Of a DNA stretch of 64,000 nt, positions 23,700 to 37,535 are shown in pieces. Source of the stretch: Eucalyptus grandis (lineage: Eukaryota; Streptophyta; Magnoliopsida; Myrtales; Myrtaceae); assembly GCF_016545825.1 (NCBI RefSeq), contig NC_052619.1, positions 47,058,127-47,122,126 of the forward strand. The letters run 5' to 3'. Each line of letters starts with the position of its first letter. Position 1 is the stretch's first letter. Position numbers and translations under genes: made by a program. Under the pieces are notes generated by a model. It saw only the letters and a list, made by a program, of their open reading frames with translations. It was not told the DNA's origin and searched no databases.

Positions 23700-26600
23700 T
23701 TTTAATAATTACACTAACATTACTGAAAAATGGCCAAAATGATTTTCTCAATTGGAGCCCATAGTTATTTACTTTTCTCTTTGTTTATTTATTTATTTTT
23801 TTATGTAGGATTTATTACCATAAACAAAATGATTTATCTCATGTATGTCAAGTGCAATGTTTATTGTTGGATTTTGCTTCTATCAAATTTGGTTTCGTCA
23901 AAAGAGAAATTTCTAATAAATCTAGTTATTTATTACGTTGTCGAGTAAATTTATGTATAAATTATCAAGAAGAATTTATAAGATAATTAATATCGATAAG
24001 TTTTTTAACCTAATTACTTGATTACAAATTTTCACTTTTTCACATTTTCAAATGCCTTTTTATTAGTTTTCTTTTATATTCATAAAAGGGAAAATTTCAA
24101 AAATGGACATGAAGTGTCAATTTGTTGCTCAAATAAAAACAAAAGTGGATATTGTTTGAATAATTTGGAAGTCTTATCACTTTCTCAAATAAGGGCGTCA
24201 CGGTGAATATTGTTTTGAGGAAAATTCCAAATAAGGACCCAAAGTTTGACCAATTTTCTAAAATAAGGATCCAGAAATGAATTACATGTCAAATAAATAT
24301 CTAAAGTAAACCCATTGTCTCAAATATGGACTGAAGTGGTTGAATCAATTTCAAATAAAAGCGAGCTTATTGGTCACCCAAATATTCGGCCATCAAGCGT
24401 GTGACATTTCCGACGACCAGGAGTTTGGGTAATTTTGTCCAAAAAAAATATAGGGAAAATTAATAAATCCTAAAACAGAAAAAAAGAAAAAAAAACCCTA
24501 GGTTTTCTATGGTCTCCCCTTCCTTGTATCCATCCTCCGCAAAGTCAAAGACTGAAGTTCTCCCAATTCTCCACCGATTGAGACAGGAATTCAAAAACAA
24601 GAAGAAAACCAGACGCTTCTTTATTTGTTTGCGGAGACCCAAATTCTTCGCCAATTGAGCAAGGTGAGAAGCAGCGGAGAGAAGACGGAGAAGAAAACGT
24701 AAACATCTAAATGAATAACATAAACTTAATTAATATAGAATTTTCCATTTTTTTCCAATCACAAATTTCGACAAAATTCCCCATATTTTAATTGTCGGAA
24801 AATGTTTGTGCATTAAGATCGAATCCCTTTTATTACTTTTTTATTTTATATTCATATAATAATGAGATAATTAGATGAAAAAGAATTTTCTTCTATTTGA
24901 GATAATTAGAGAAAAATTTCCTCTTTGAAGATTTGCCAAAATAAAATCACACTTATATTCTCCAATGTGAAACTTTAATTAAATAAAAAATTGAATTAGA
25001 TAAGATTTTTTAATAAAAATTCCAGTGAATTTTATTAATTTAGATTGATAAAAAATAATATTACCCATGAAGTGTTGACCAAAAATAAAATAAAATGCAA
25101 GATACCTCATTGTGCATGATGATTTAAGTGTGCTTTTAAATATATGTGTTCTTAGATATAACTTTAACATTTTCCATGCTCCGTAAAAAGTATTTCACCA
25201 AATAGTAAGGAAAAAAGATAAATTCTTTACTAGACTAGATATATACTTTAGACTAATGAAATTATAACATAAAAAATTTGTAAAAAAGTGAGCTTTTGAG
25301 ATAAGAAGGATCAAGACCCAAAAACAGAGAAAGATAAGAGGGACAAAAAATGGATTAGTTATTATAAGTACAATGCTGAAGAAAAGACTTTTTAAAGTTT
25401 TTACTATAAAATAATTCCTAACTATTGGCAAGATAGATTTACATGGAGCATATAAAAGTTAAAAGAATATATAAGAACACACTAAAAAATTTCTTTAATT
25501 CACTAAAAAGAACATGTAAAATGTTGATGATGACAATTAGATCCCCAACGGGAGGAATGGAGTCATCACTTTAAATTATAATTGAATAATTGATGATGAT
25601 TTGGCTTTTTAGTGTAAATATGATGAATTTAGTCATATAAAGGGCAAGAATGATGCCTTATTAAATAAACAATTGCTCTTAGATTACATAATCGCATGAA
25701 TTTTTCAAAAAATCTCCACAAACTTAAATCTTCTTTTTTCCAAAATCATTTAAGCAATAAATTGGCTTTATTTCTGCTCATCTTTGTACGTACATGAATT
25801 TCCTACTATTTTTTTAATGTGAAAACAAAGATTTACAAAAGCAATAAAATAAAAATTCGGCTGCATGATTGGAAAAAAAAAAAATGATTAACCTGAGAAT
25901 TATATTATAAACTTCACTAGAATCTATACACTTCGCAAAATTTCACAAGATGGTCTTAATTATATTTCTATCTGATTGCCAAAAGCAAAAATGAGAATGT
26001 TAGCAAAATACCTAAGTAATTACTTTGCATCATAAGAAAAGCCTAGAAAAGGCCCATTTCCATGAGCCCAAACATCAAACATGTACACAAGCACTGGGCT
26101 CGGAAGGCATTGATGGGCCGGGCCCAGTTGACTGTTCGGATGGTGCAACGCGGTCGAGGATTGAACAAATTGACATGGAAAGGCCACCGAGGAGTACCTT
26201 TTTCATACACAAGGCAAGGTACTTGGCCAACATATTATTATAAAATCTATGGACAATTATGAGGTGGAGTATTGGAGAATGTCATATAAAAATTCTCCTT
26301 TTCCAAAGTTTGTTTGGTCTAGATCTCAAGGCGTATCTAGATTTTCCGAACTTAAGATTCCTTCGATATCATCATTTGGACAATACAACATGTGTTTTGA
26401 AGCATTAGGCTGAAAGATGGTCAATCTTGACCGCCCGTTTTAAGTACACCGAACACTCATTAATTGTCATGTAAGATACTTAGACACATTTTATCAATAT
26501 ATCTTGATAACGTAATTCGTTACATGACAACTTCTGAATGATAGATGCACTTAAGAATATACGTAATTCTCATATCACTTAATTGTTCATCTTGAGCATC

Positions 26601-28054
26601 GTCGTTTGATTTCTAGAAGTTCTGTGTGCTCCATAACTTGCGCTGATCAGATGCACGAATGGAGCTACATTTTCCGGGCACATTCTCTAATCATGAATCA
26701 CGTGGATCAGTTAGTGTGATCATGGGAGGCTATGACTCACATTGAGATTAGAGCAGGGGGACCTCGACATTGAAAACGACCTCTCATCAAACAGTGGAAG
26801 CCCTGACTCCTGCAGCCCACACTACTAGACAGTAGACAGTAGGCCATCAGCCATCAGCCATCAGCTTCTCCACATCTTTCGTCAAAATTAAATGCATGCA
26901 GCCGATCCAAAGGAGGGGCATACCTTTCGTGGCACCATGTCCCTCCCCATAAGAAATTAATTGCGAGAATGTGGGACTTCATGGGGGGGGAAGGGACAGG
27001 ACGGAGAGATGAACAGCCACCTCACGATGATCCCTGGCTGGCCTAAATGGAAGGTGAGCGTAGTATAATGCTCGAGATATATACACATGGGGGAAAAGAT
27101 TGAGTGGCCACCACAGGATTTGTCAAGGAGGGAGGGGGGATTGGAGGGAGTGCGAGCGAGTGAAAGGCTCCTCGGACCATCTTCTTTCTCTCTCTCTTCT
27201 CGCGTTGAGATGCCCTTAGATTTAGCCTTTCGTGTCCACATCCGTGTCATAAATTCCCACCAACTGTCGATTTGGGGGGGCACTGGCTGCGGTTGATGGA
27301 CAGACATTCTCTTCATTTGGTCATCCCTTCGTGCCCTAAAGTTTTGTCCATATAATTGAGCGAGGGACCTTCACCTCGAGCCTCCTCAGCTGAAGGATTT
27401 GTATGTGTACGCATGTGCAACGAGAGAATCGAATGATCCAGCTGAGTCAAATAGGACATGTAAAGTGCTCCGATTGAGCTTGATTCAAATGAATTTGACG
27501 CGATGAGATTCTTGATGTATGAATTGTTTGCTCTTTGAAAGAGTAGCTTTATCTTGCTTGTAAATTCTAGCGCGGATTCTAAATTATTTCCTTCTAATGA
27601 TCAAATGGTCAAGTCAAATGTTCTTGTATCATAGAGCAAAACCCAAAAAAATAAATAAATTGATATTGTGATAAAATAAAATTGTGATAAAATAAAATTT
27701 GAATCATTTATCCACATGAACTGAGCCCTTCAAAAGAATTGATGCAAGATTTGGGATGTTACAAACTCCCTTACTTAAAATATTGATGCCTTTATTTGTA
27801 TCGGCCATTTACTTTTGAAAACCATCACAAGCTATTTCCACTCGATTTTAGATTAGGGGGTGTCAAAACATATTGCAAATGGAAATTTTAGCACAACACC
27901 TCGTGAAATTTATTTTTCAGTATTTGTAGAACCTCTCTCTATCTAAGCTTTATTTTCACATTACCAATTCCTTTAGAGGTTGCAATTACTCTTTTCAAAT
28001 TAGAACAGTGGTCCAACCTCCAAATGGCCAACGAACCCAATATTCTCGAGAGAA
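23700..28054. other. Intergenic, AT-rich; no gene seen
   Basis: Many short open frames exist but none has a recognisable domain. A segment at about 24085-24450 has the repeated phrasing ccaaataaggacccaaagtt / tctcaaataagg, typical of dispersed plant repeats. The interval 26700-27320 is less AT-rich and contains polypurine/polypyrimidine tracts, but nothing codes convincingly. Confidence 0.45.
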
Positions 28055-28422
28055 GTATAATTTTTTTAAAAAATCTATTGTACTTATGCTAATTCAGTCA
28101 AAAACCTAGGTCATTTTAGTCTTAATTTTTTTGATAATTTTCCATTGTTGTTAATCTAGCCAATTTGGCAGGAAATTAACAATAACAAAAAAAGAAAAGA
28201 AAAAATTCAGAAAAAATTAAAAATTTAAAAAGATTCCCACGTTAACATTAGTTATGCTATATATGATAGACAATATCCACATGATCAATATCTGACCAAA
28301 ATTGTTCAAAAAAATTATATTGACAAATTATCAAAGGATTAAATTGGCCAATTTAATGCAATTATGATTAAATTGACATAAATGCAGGGGGTTTAGAGCT
28401 TTTTTTGTTAATTTCCCCAACA
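28055..28422. repeat. Degenerate relative of the 4387-4828 MITE
   Basis: It shares the alternating phrases aaattgacataa, gattaaattggc and cattttagtcttaa with the element at 4387 and with 43721-43928. The ends are poorly preserved and no target duplication is visible. Confidence 0.45.
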
Positions 28423-29091
28423 TTCTGTTTTGGCCATTTATGGAGTTTGGCTTCATTTTAGAGAAAAGAGGAGTACCAACTCTATTAGAGACACAAAAAA
28501 AATGTCCGAAGAGATAAATAAGATAAACAACCTAGGAACATATCTCATCACTGTTGACCGATGACCGACCAACAACTAAATTATTCGAATACCACAATTA
28601 TTTGGAACTCAAGTGAGATCTGGTCTTCTTTTCCCCATATAAAAGCAGAGGGTTGGCTGTAGTCTCCAACTTTGAAACCCGGATAATCATGGGTTTTACT
28701 CATTATTGCCAACTTTTTCACCTCACCTATCCGGTCCATTGTGTCGCCTCATTTCTCGCGACGGCTTTTCCGATTATTTTAGCATGAGAATACATTGCAT
28801 CTATGTTGGAGCCCCGGGCATGATTCTAATCACTGTACTTTATAAGTAACTTTAGCAAATGAATTATATTTGATGAGGAGGTTTTGTGAAATGCGCATGT
28901 TTTGCTTGCTGTGGGATAAATTACTTAGGATTGTGGAAGATAAATATTTCGCAATTGATTGATCTTTAGAACCTTATGTTGCATGTTCACTTTGGCGTGC
29001 AACGATTATTCTTAATGGTACTTAAAATAATGTATGTTTGGAAAAAAAAAGTAGATATGTATATATGTGTGTGTGTCTATATATATATGTA
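28423..29091. other. Intergenic, no gene seen
   Basis: AT-rich sequence with no supported feature. Confidence 0.5.
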
Positions 29092-29463
29092 GACTTAATT
29101 TCATGAAAAACTACAAATTAATATATTTCTGACAAATTTATCCCATGTTAGTTTCCGTTAAATTTTAATGATAAATTGTTGAATTTGATGGTATATAACA
29201 ATTGACGAATGTACCAATTTGAGGTTTACTCTCTATATGTCACATGTATATTAGTTTATGATTTTTTGTGGTATTAATCCAATTTAACGGATGATAAATT
29301 TGTCACAAATGTACTAATTTGAGGTTTATTGTGGTAAAAAAATTAGTTTAGATAAATTTGTTATGGATGTAGTAAATTGGGGTTTTTTTATAGTCAAAAT
29401 ATTAGTTTGGATTAAATTTATCAAGAGCGTATTGGTTTGAAATTTTTTGTGGTATTAAGCCTT
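29092..29463. mobile_element. Inverted-terminal element, same family as 5535-6937
   Basis: The left end reads acttaatttcatgaaaaact and the reverse complement of the right end reads aaggcttaataccacaaaaa. The body repeats sentences such as tgacaaatttatccc, gtactaatttgaggttt and ttttttgtggtattaa. No coding capacity. No secure target duplication found. Confidence 0.5.
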
Positions 29464-30649
29464 ATGTTTAACAAGTGCTTTAGTCAAAAAAGTACTCTTA
29501 AGACATCCTTTACATGAGATATCATTATAAATTCTTAAAATTTATAAATATAATTCATTTTAGCCGCAATTCTTTTCTTTCTTTGAGTATTACGCAATAG
29601 ATTCTTTGTCAATCACGTGATTCCTGGTTGTGTCTAAGTAACCAAAAACAGAATTATCTACTAACAAGTATGCAAGTGAACAATCCGCAGAAAAGAGAGT
29701 GCTGCGTCATCATCAAAAGAATGAAACTGCGAAGTAAAGAAAGGTTGATTCCAGCATGTGAATGGAGTTTTGGCATGTCATGAGGCACAGCCCTAGAAAA
29801 ATAAACAACGAAAAGAAGACCGCCAAAACATAGCTCAAATCAGATAAAAGTGAAGCCCTGGCAAGACAAAAGGAAAAGCAAGAGAAGGAGAATTATGGGG
29901 TGGGCAGTAATCAAAAGCCGCAAAAGGCAAAGTGATAGAGAATCTGAGGGCAAATCAAAAACAAAATGTGGGACTTCCTCCTTTGACCGCCTCGTAAATC
30001 AAGATTTTGTCCTTTAGATCGAATTGGACAGTAGTATGAACTGTACAAAGGGCAGTTTAGGAAGGGAAAAAGAGAAAAAGGAAAAGCAAAAGCGGCACGA
30101 TAAGCCATCCAAATCTTCTTAGAATTCCATGTGTTTGTGTTTTTTTTTGACCTAGTTTTTCACGATATCTTATGCATCTCTGTGCGACGACCCAGATGGG
30201 CCCGGGGCTGGCTGTGATTCTTTTTGGTCAGCCACTTGTGAACTTGGCTTTTTCCAACGGCTGCTCTAGCATGAACCATAATGGTTCAATGATGTAATGA
30301 TTATCCTCGTCTTTATTGTTAGAAAAGAGAGAAACGCATAGCCATGTCACATCTCCTAAAGATACTGGCGTTTTATGGTGGAAATTATTTGTTTTGGGTA
30401 AGTCTACTCAAAGAATTTCGGAGCTAGAGGTTTAATTTTAGAACATTCTTGTTCTGCTTTCTTCCTTTTTCTATTTTCATTTTCGGCTTAATATAGGATT
30501 GATCTTTTTGTTAGCTCGATTCTTCTCTAATTAAGTGATACGACTGAAGAAACCAACCTTTTTCAACTGGGAGAAAGGCTATGCGAGCTTTGCAATTTAT
30601 GCATCCATGTTGGATAATTATTAAAATATTGGCTTCTTGCCTTACTCTC

Positions 30650-30695
<46 letters not shown>

Positions 30696-31892
30696 TTTTC
30701 AGATTCAAGAGGTCAAGTAGGAGAGATATTTGGGCGAATGATTTGGGATGCTGCTAAAGATTTTGCCGCACTCTATTAATTAATCTACAGTGATAAAATT
30801 GGAAGGAAAAAGAATGTACATAGTATAATGCTTATCTCTTATACCTAGAATTGATGTAATTGATTGACTTATTGGGAATTTCTGGCTCTAAAATTAAAAT
30901 CACTTGTTCAAATTCTATCAATTGTATTTCATTGCTCTAGATCAATGCTACATGCATAGTTGAAACACATGTACTCAATCGATTTATGATACTTGTAGGG
31001 TTTTAATGAGTCTCCTAGTGGTTGGTCCTTTATGCTTGTAACCCTAAATTATTAAAAAGATGCTCACCTTATTGTCTATTTATTGCCTACCATGTAAAAA
31101 AGGAAGTAACTCAGTAATACCACAAGTGCTGCATAATATGGGATACATATACTGGAGCGTTTGGAGCTATTTGAACACCCAATTAATCCTCATTGGATGT
31201 GGCAATGGTCTCATCCCACACACACGAGATTAATTATTAGAGATGCACAAGTCTGTGCACCTATGGGTAACCCTAAGAGAATATGCAAGTGTGGTGATTT
31301 GAGTCATTGTCTTGAGCAAAGAGGACAAACGTGCTTACCACTTGAATAATCCTTTAGAGTTCACTACAGTTAAAGGTTTGCTGCACAATGTACATATATC
31401 TTCAAATGACTAAATTATCATCTTGGAAAAAGTTACCCCTAAACTTGAAAAAGGATCTCTAAAATCCCCTTGCCCCTCGCCATATCTTTTCTCTCTCATG
31501 CCTACCTTTGCATCGTTTCAAGCACTCTATTTGTGCCTCCATTGACGTGATTAGGGGTGAACACTAGAGTGAGGAACCGCATTGAACAAGCCGATTCCTA
31601 GTTCCTAAAATTTAGAATTGGTAATAATGGGTTCACTTCCCAATTCCAAGTGGGGATCGAACTACCTGTATTGCCTAGACTAGATTGATAGTTACTTTTT
31701 TCTTAAAATATTATTATTACAAAACAAATCCTTAAAAGTTGAGTCAAGACTTAAAACCCTAAGCCTCTCGTGTGCACTTTTGCTTGACACCTCCCTCTTG
31801 CAATCTCATCTCAAATCTCGATGAAGAGAGGGCAGTGAAAGATGAGTTATCCAAATCAAAGCCGTGGTTGCAATTGAGTTGGCTAAGTTAGG
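29464..31892. other. Intergenic; contains a (GA)20 microsatellite
   Basis: A (GA)n run lies at 30653-30692. The open frames at 29911-30108, 30511-30708 and 31161-31349 are not recognisable. Nothing else is supported. Confidence 0.5.
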
Positions 31893-32342
31893 GTGTGCGT
31901 GACAACCATTTTATTTCTATTCGGAAACTATTTTTTTATTTCAGACTTGTTTTCGGAATATAAATCTGTTTGGTAAAACTATTTCATTTTGTAATTTTTG
32001 GAATAGATTTTTATTCCCAAAATAACTTATCTATTTTTGGAATAAAAATGAGAAATCAAAACTTTTCTCTTCGTTTGTTTTTGCTAGTAACCAACTGCCC
32101 ATCCGCTACCAGCCGTTCTCCGTTTGCTATTTGCCATCCCTTGCCGGTTGGCGGCCGCCATTTGTTGGGAGGAAGAAATTTTATGTAGTTATCAAATAAA
32201 TTTCTATTTTGGGAATATAAATTTTGGGTCATTATCAAATGTGTATTTTTGCTTAAAAACTCATTGAAGAATAGAAATAAAAAAAATCTATTTCATTTTA
32301 AGAAATCAATTTTTGATTAGAATAGTTATCATTCGCACTCTT
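31893..32342. mobile_element. Candidate MITE with imperfect TIRs
   Basis: The left end reads gggtgtgcgtgacaaccatt and the reverse complement of the right end reads agagtgcgaatgataactat. Both lead into T/A-rich tracts containing tttatttctattc and its complement. The centre (about 32095-32170) is distinctly GC-richer. Non-coding. The target duplication is unclear. Confidence 0.5.
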
Positions 32343-33440
32343 GTGTGTAGGACTTGGTAAGGAAACCTATTGTCAACCTCCTGCCTCTATATGTGCACTG
32401 CTCCAATAAGGACCCTTTGCTTGTCTCCGACGATGCGTATGAGTTCGTCCTTGTCATCAACATTTGATGCTCAGTTTGCTAAGATCAGCTCGAGCTAAAG
32501 AGATTGCACTTTGCTCATACGGACTAGTGATTTTCCTAGGTACTCGTAAATTTTCCCTCTTTTGTTTTTGTAATTTTACTTTCTATTGATGATGCATTCT
32601 TGAAAATAAGAAATCGGTCCAGCTCTTGAGAGAAAATTCAAACAATTAGGGCTCAGTTTGTCCAATTGGGGCTCGAGAGCTTCAGTTCCTATAATAGAGG
32701 TTGTCTTCCAGTAGATGCGCTTGAGAAAAAAAAAGATGCTATCTCCTACTTTCTTAAATTCGCCTGATGCACGCCTTTTGGCGGTTCAAAGAATTAGGGG
32801 CACGAAGGAATCGACTTTGTCTTCCATTTAATGCTCAAATGAGTAGACTTCATCGTTAATTTAGGGCTCCTAAGAATGACCTTTAACAGTATCACGACGA
32901 AGAAGCCGTAAATCTACAAGATCGAGTCAAGCCAAGCATTTCTGCCGAACGCCGCAAAAGCCGGTCAAGCCCTTTGCTAGTATTGGTTATACCAAAAAAC
33001 TCCATCTTGCTCTTGCTCATCTATTAATGTTACACCGGTTCTTGGACCCACTCAGGATTTAGACTGGACACTAGTCTAGTTCTAGGACTATGGTAGGTTA
33101 TTTCTTGATTCTATAAATTAGGAATCGATCCTTTTGATATGGTTCTTGGCTTCATGATGGGAACTGGCCCACCTTAACACCGATCACCCTTAGATGTGAT
33201 GTCCTTATTGCCAATGCATCCCCATGATCAATATCGGTCTTCGTTATATGGTCACATCGTTATGACACCACTCTCACCAATTTGCTCTCTCTCTCTCTCT
33301 CTCTTCCCTTCCTCCTTCCCTCCCTCGGTCGGCTTTGCCATTTACAAGCACCTAACTTCGCGCTTTTATTGACGTGATGTTGCCTTTGCCAATGCATCCC
33401 CATGATCACTATCAATTTGTTTAACCAAAATTTGACTTCG
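32343..33440. other. Intergenic, no gene seen
   Basis: A short block (gccaatgcatccccatgatca) occurs at about 33210 and again at about 33392, so there is a local duplication. A TC microsatellite lies at about 33284-33303. No gene is supported. Confidence 0.45.
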
Positions 33441-34430
33441 TGAGGGGATATGTTTCACTGAAAGTCGTTTTTAGGTTTTTATTAGTAGAGATAGGTTTTG
33501 TAGCAATTCCAGACAGGAAATATCACAAGTAAACAAGAAATCAATAACTTTACCGATAATGAAATTAAATGTTTATCAGCCCGAATTAATTGACAACAAA
33601 ACTTGAGAATATAATCGCTTTAAATGAAACTAAATGCATACAAACTATGTCAGAATTTAATCGACAACGAAACCTCGAATGTGAAGATGCAATGCTGAAA
33701 TTTAATCGATGATGATGCACTTAAGATATACAATAAAGATACACAACTTGAATTTAGTTGATGACGCAGATCTATAAACTATAGCTAATAAACACACCAG
33801 AATTTAGTCAATGACATGAATCTAGAAACAATAACTAAAGTGATAGAATTGACAAAAACATGTTTGTTTGTTTGTGTGCTAGAGGGAGGTCTTTAGGGGA
33901 CAAACATTGGTACTCATAATTTTCATGACATAATCGTTTGGGAGCAGCCCTTTTGTAGTTATAGCCATGGTTCCCTATCTTTGAGTATTTTGGGTCCATG
34001 CTCTCATGATGCCATGATCTCATCTTCATGAGGTTGCTCCATTAAAATCACGTCTTGATCCTTCGTGTTCATCTATTCCTACATCCATTCTCACTCTATG
34101 ATTTACTAGACTTTGTTACTTCATTCGCTGGTGATTTTAGATTTCGAAATTCCATAATTGCATCCTCGATGCCATCTAGATATCTAATCTTCTCTTGGTG
34201 TTTCAATGAGTAATCTATCGAACTTTTTAACCAATATCCTTATTGACTAACTTTGTTATGACAATTACCAATCATATGCCATGACGTATCGATGGTTGAT
34301 TGATCATCATCGATGTACATCAATATCAATAACATTTCTTATGATTATCTTCAATGGCTTGCGTGTTTAAATAACTCGTATTTTAGTTGCGTGCCTATCC
34401 ATGTTGATGACCTAGTTAACTTTTTATGCA
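33441..34430 (-). repeat. LTR of the degenerate gypsy element (3' LTR in element orientation)
   Basis: It aligns with 37536-38507. Borders are placed at TG and CA. In element orientation it follows the pol remnant. Confidence 0.6.
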
Positions 34431-35289
34431 GTTATAAGCTCCTTTTCAAAAGAATTATAAGTGACTTTGATTCTTTTAAATATTCAAAATTTATAAGTCT
34501 CGATTCTTCATATATATATGGTACGTAATGTACCTTCGACACTTTGTACTCTGTTCTCTGATGGCTATCTTGTAGTGTTCAGACATGTCACTTTGATTGA
34601 CAAGATTCATAAATCGTCATCATTGTGAATCATATCTTTACAAATCACTACTCCTTTCAAACCCTAATCTCCTACTTATTCATTCTCGACTTAAACCCTA
34701 ATCTCCTTCGGACTAAACCCTTGGCCTCAATGTTCCACTTATCCTCAATCTTACTACTTTGATGGTTCCAAGACTTCCAAATATTCCTCTGTGGATTATA
34801 TTGCTAATTTCAACAAGTTGCAAGAAGACAAGTATCACGACAATTGCTATTTTAAAATCAAAACTATCCTAGAGAATATTTGATGTGTTCTCTTGGTTTC
34901 TTGTTTTAGGCAATATCTTCATATTCCAATTGCCGTTTGATGTTGTTTTCTTGATCCATGTGCAGAGAAACTTCCTTTCTAGAAGCCGATGTTTCAAACA
35001 TCGAATCCCCTCAGTTTAGAGGATTTCCTTCTTTTGATGTAGACCTTTTTTTTTTTTTTTGGTGGTATTTGAGAATGGTGTCCCAAGACTAAATATTTTC
35101 TACTTGGAAGGAGGCTGGTATTGATAAAACACTTTAGTTTAATTGGTTTAATTGAGACATGAATATGTGCTTCTTTGGTGTTGTGATCAGCCCTTGATTT
35201 ATGTTGATCAATTGTTTCTTTTTTTTTTTCTTGGGGACTATTGTCGATCACTCTCCTACCTGTTTATGTCATAGGTGGCTTCCTTCCTT

Positions 35290-35700
35290 CTGACACACCT
35301 AGACTGATTTGATGATGATGTCATTGATATAGAATCCTATAAATTCCCTAATCATATTGTGGAAGATGAAATTGATCGCCTTTTGGTATGTTGCTTTAGG
35401 ATTCCTCAATCCAAAATGGCATTACTAGCCATCGAATATACCAATAGCCCCTGGACATATAAACTTAGTCTTGTGCACATCTTCTTCTGCCCTAAATATC
35501 TGATTGTATACTAAGTGACCATCCTTTAAGGACACAATTTCATTACTCAATGTTGAATTTAGTAACATATCAGCCATCAACATTTGATACTTGTCTCTAG
35601 GAGTCGTAGCATTCAAGTCTCTGAAGTTAATACATACACTCAACTTCCCATTTTTTTTTCATGAGTACTATATTGGAAAGCCATTTGACATATCATGCTA
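35290..35700 (-). pseudogene. Gypsy reverse-transcriptase remnant
   Basis: Minus-strand frames show CINFRDLNATTP, LKDGHLVYNQIF and EEDVHKTKFICPGAIG (35425-35643). After a frame change come GLRNPKATYQKAIN and then FIGFYINDIIIKS. These are the ordered motifs of Ty3/gypsy RT. The catalytic YxDD box reads YIND, and at least two frame breaks are present, so the enzyme is dead. Confidence 0.75.
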
Positions 35701-36465
35701 TTTTTATGAACCCCACTGCTAATAGTCACTTGATTTCTTCTTTGATCGACCTTCAAAACAACCTTAGGAGCAAACCGCCTTGGAGTTTGCTTGTGAGGTC
35801 AAAACCCCATTTTAGTCGGTAACTTTTGTTCTACTACAATCTCTTCCTAGTCCTAACATCTCGTGATAATCCCAAGAAAATCAATCCTCGTATTTCTTAA
35901 GCAATTCAACCAATTGCATTTTAAAATTTTCATCTAATAATGTGCTAATATAAATTTGTTGATATCATCGATATCAATCTTGATTAATGGATCCTAAGTC
36001 TCTACCACCTTATCATATTCTTTCAATGGTGATTCTTCAAATCCACTATGCAATTGGCAATGTCAATGGATTGCTTTGTCTATTTAGCTAGGTGAATCGT
36101 ATATCTCTTATTGAGATCTTCCGACAATGCGTGGTTTTCCATAGATAACATCTATTTTTGACTTGTCTGCTCATCTTTAGGAATTCAATGAACATTCCAA
36201 TTGTTGAAACAACAAAATGGGGGTTCTATGACACGGGAATAGTTGATGACTTTTCTATTATGATCTTGGTTCACTTTCAATGCATCTGCCTAGGTCATTG
36301 TGATAGGTTTTAACATAATTGACTTTGTCTCCATTCCAAAAGGCCAGTATTTAATGAAGAGAAGATGGGACATACGGGTTTCAATGGATCTAGCCTCTCC
36401 TTAACAACATATTATATGAGCCATTAGCGTCGACAACGAATATAGAAGTCTTTGAAGTTTGAGAG

Positions 36466-36717
36466 CTAGACATTTGAAGATTTTGTCGTATCTCTTCCCA
36501 AGTTTCTTGAAATACTTATATGGATGAGATTCAACATTGATCCTCCGTTGGCCGAAACCTTGGACACTGGTCTACTGTTGACTCTGGTTGATGTATTACT
36601 AGTTTTGAGATGTTTGGAATTGTGAACTAGGAGCTTTTCAAATTTCTTTATATCTTCATCAATGAATTGGAGTTCAGCCCTTTCTTCTTCATTGACAATT
36701 AAATCCTCATCTTCCAC
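36466..36717 (-). pseudogene. Gypsy aspartic-protease-like remnant
   Basis: The minus-strand frame contains VSANGGSMLNLIHISISRN followed by LGR. This resembles the retroelement protease context with D-G-G before a LNL/VNLM stretch, with the catalytic Asp position reading N. It lies upstream of the RT remnant in element orientation. Confidence 0.5.
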
Positions 36718-37535
36718 TATTTTTATAGATGCAATTTTGAATTCAAGGGTACTTAGGCTTGGACCATTTATGAACTCACTGTTGATTTCAGGCTTGAGTT
36801 TAGGGAGATTCTTTCTTTTGTTTTCGGCTAGCAGGTACCATGTCAGGCTAAGGTACTATCCTAACAAGCCTTGCATTATCAACATAAGGAATTGGCCCAA
36901 CTAGTTGTATATTTTCCACATTTGGCAATGGTATATTTTGTTGAGCATTCTTTACCAAATTGCCATTGTTATTATCCCCTAAATTGACTTGAATAGGGTA
37001 AAGTAAATTACTCCCATTGATAGGGACAATCTAGTTGTTCTAGGTTAGACCAATGACTTTAGGCCTTTGTAGAATCCTAATTGGTGGTTGGGTTGGAATT
37101 ATTTGTCCCAATCAACGAAGGTAACTTGAGCATATGCTGATGAGAGAACAACTTGATAGGTGTAGAATCTATTTGCATTTGAATTGATTGGCTTGAAGCT
37201 CCTTGCTTGGATCGATAATCATTGGTTTGACCACATCAATGGGGTATTTCATCATCTAGCGCTCCTCAAACATCCTCCTAAGGTTTCCAATAACACAAGA
37301 CTTGGCTCTAATTGCCTTCTCTGCTTATTAGTGAGTTGTCTTGGGATGTCAACATCTCCACCTTTCTCTTGTCCTGCCACTGGTTAAGCTCTAAATTACC
37401 CAGAATATCCTGTCCTATCTTATCATTACTAGGTTGCAGTAACGAGTTGTCACTGCCAGCTTTGTTAGGATCCAATTGATTTCTAGTCCTGACTGTTGTA
37501 CTTCTTGAAATTAACCACACAAGTCCCATTGAGCA

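Noticed and set aside
23000..23751. Several overlapping open frames on both strands
   Set aside because: GC-rich leader and intron of the PPR gene; no domain and frames contradict each other.
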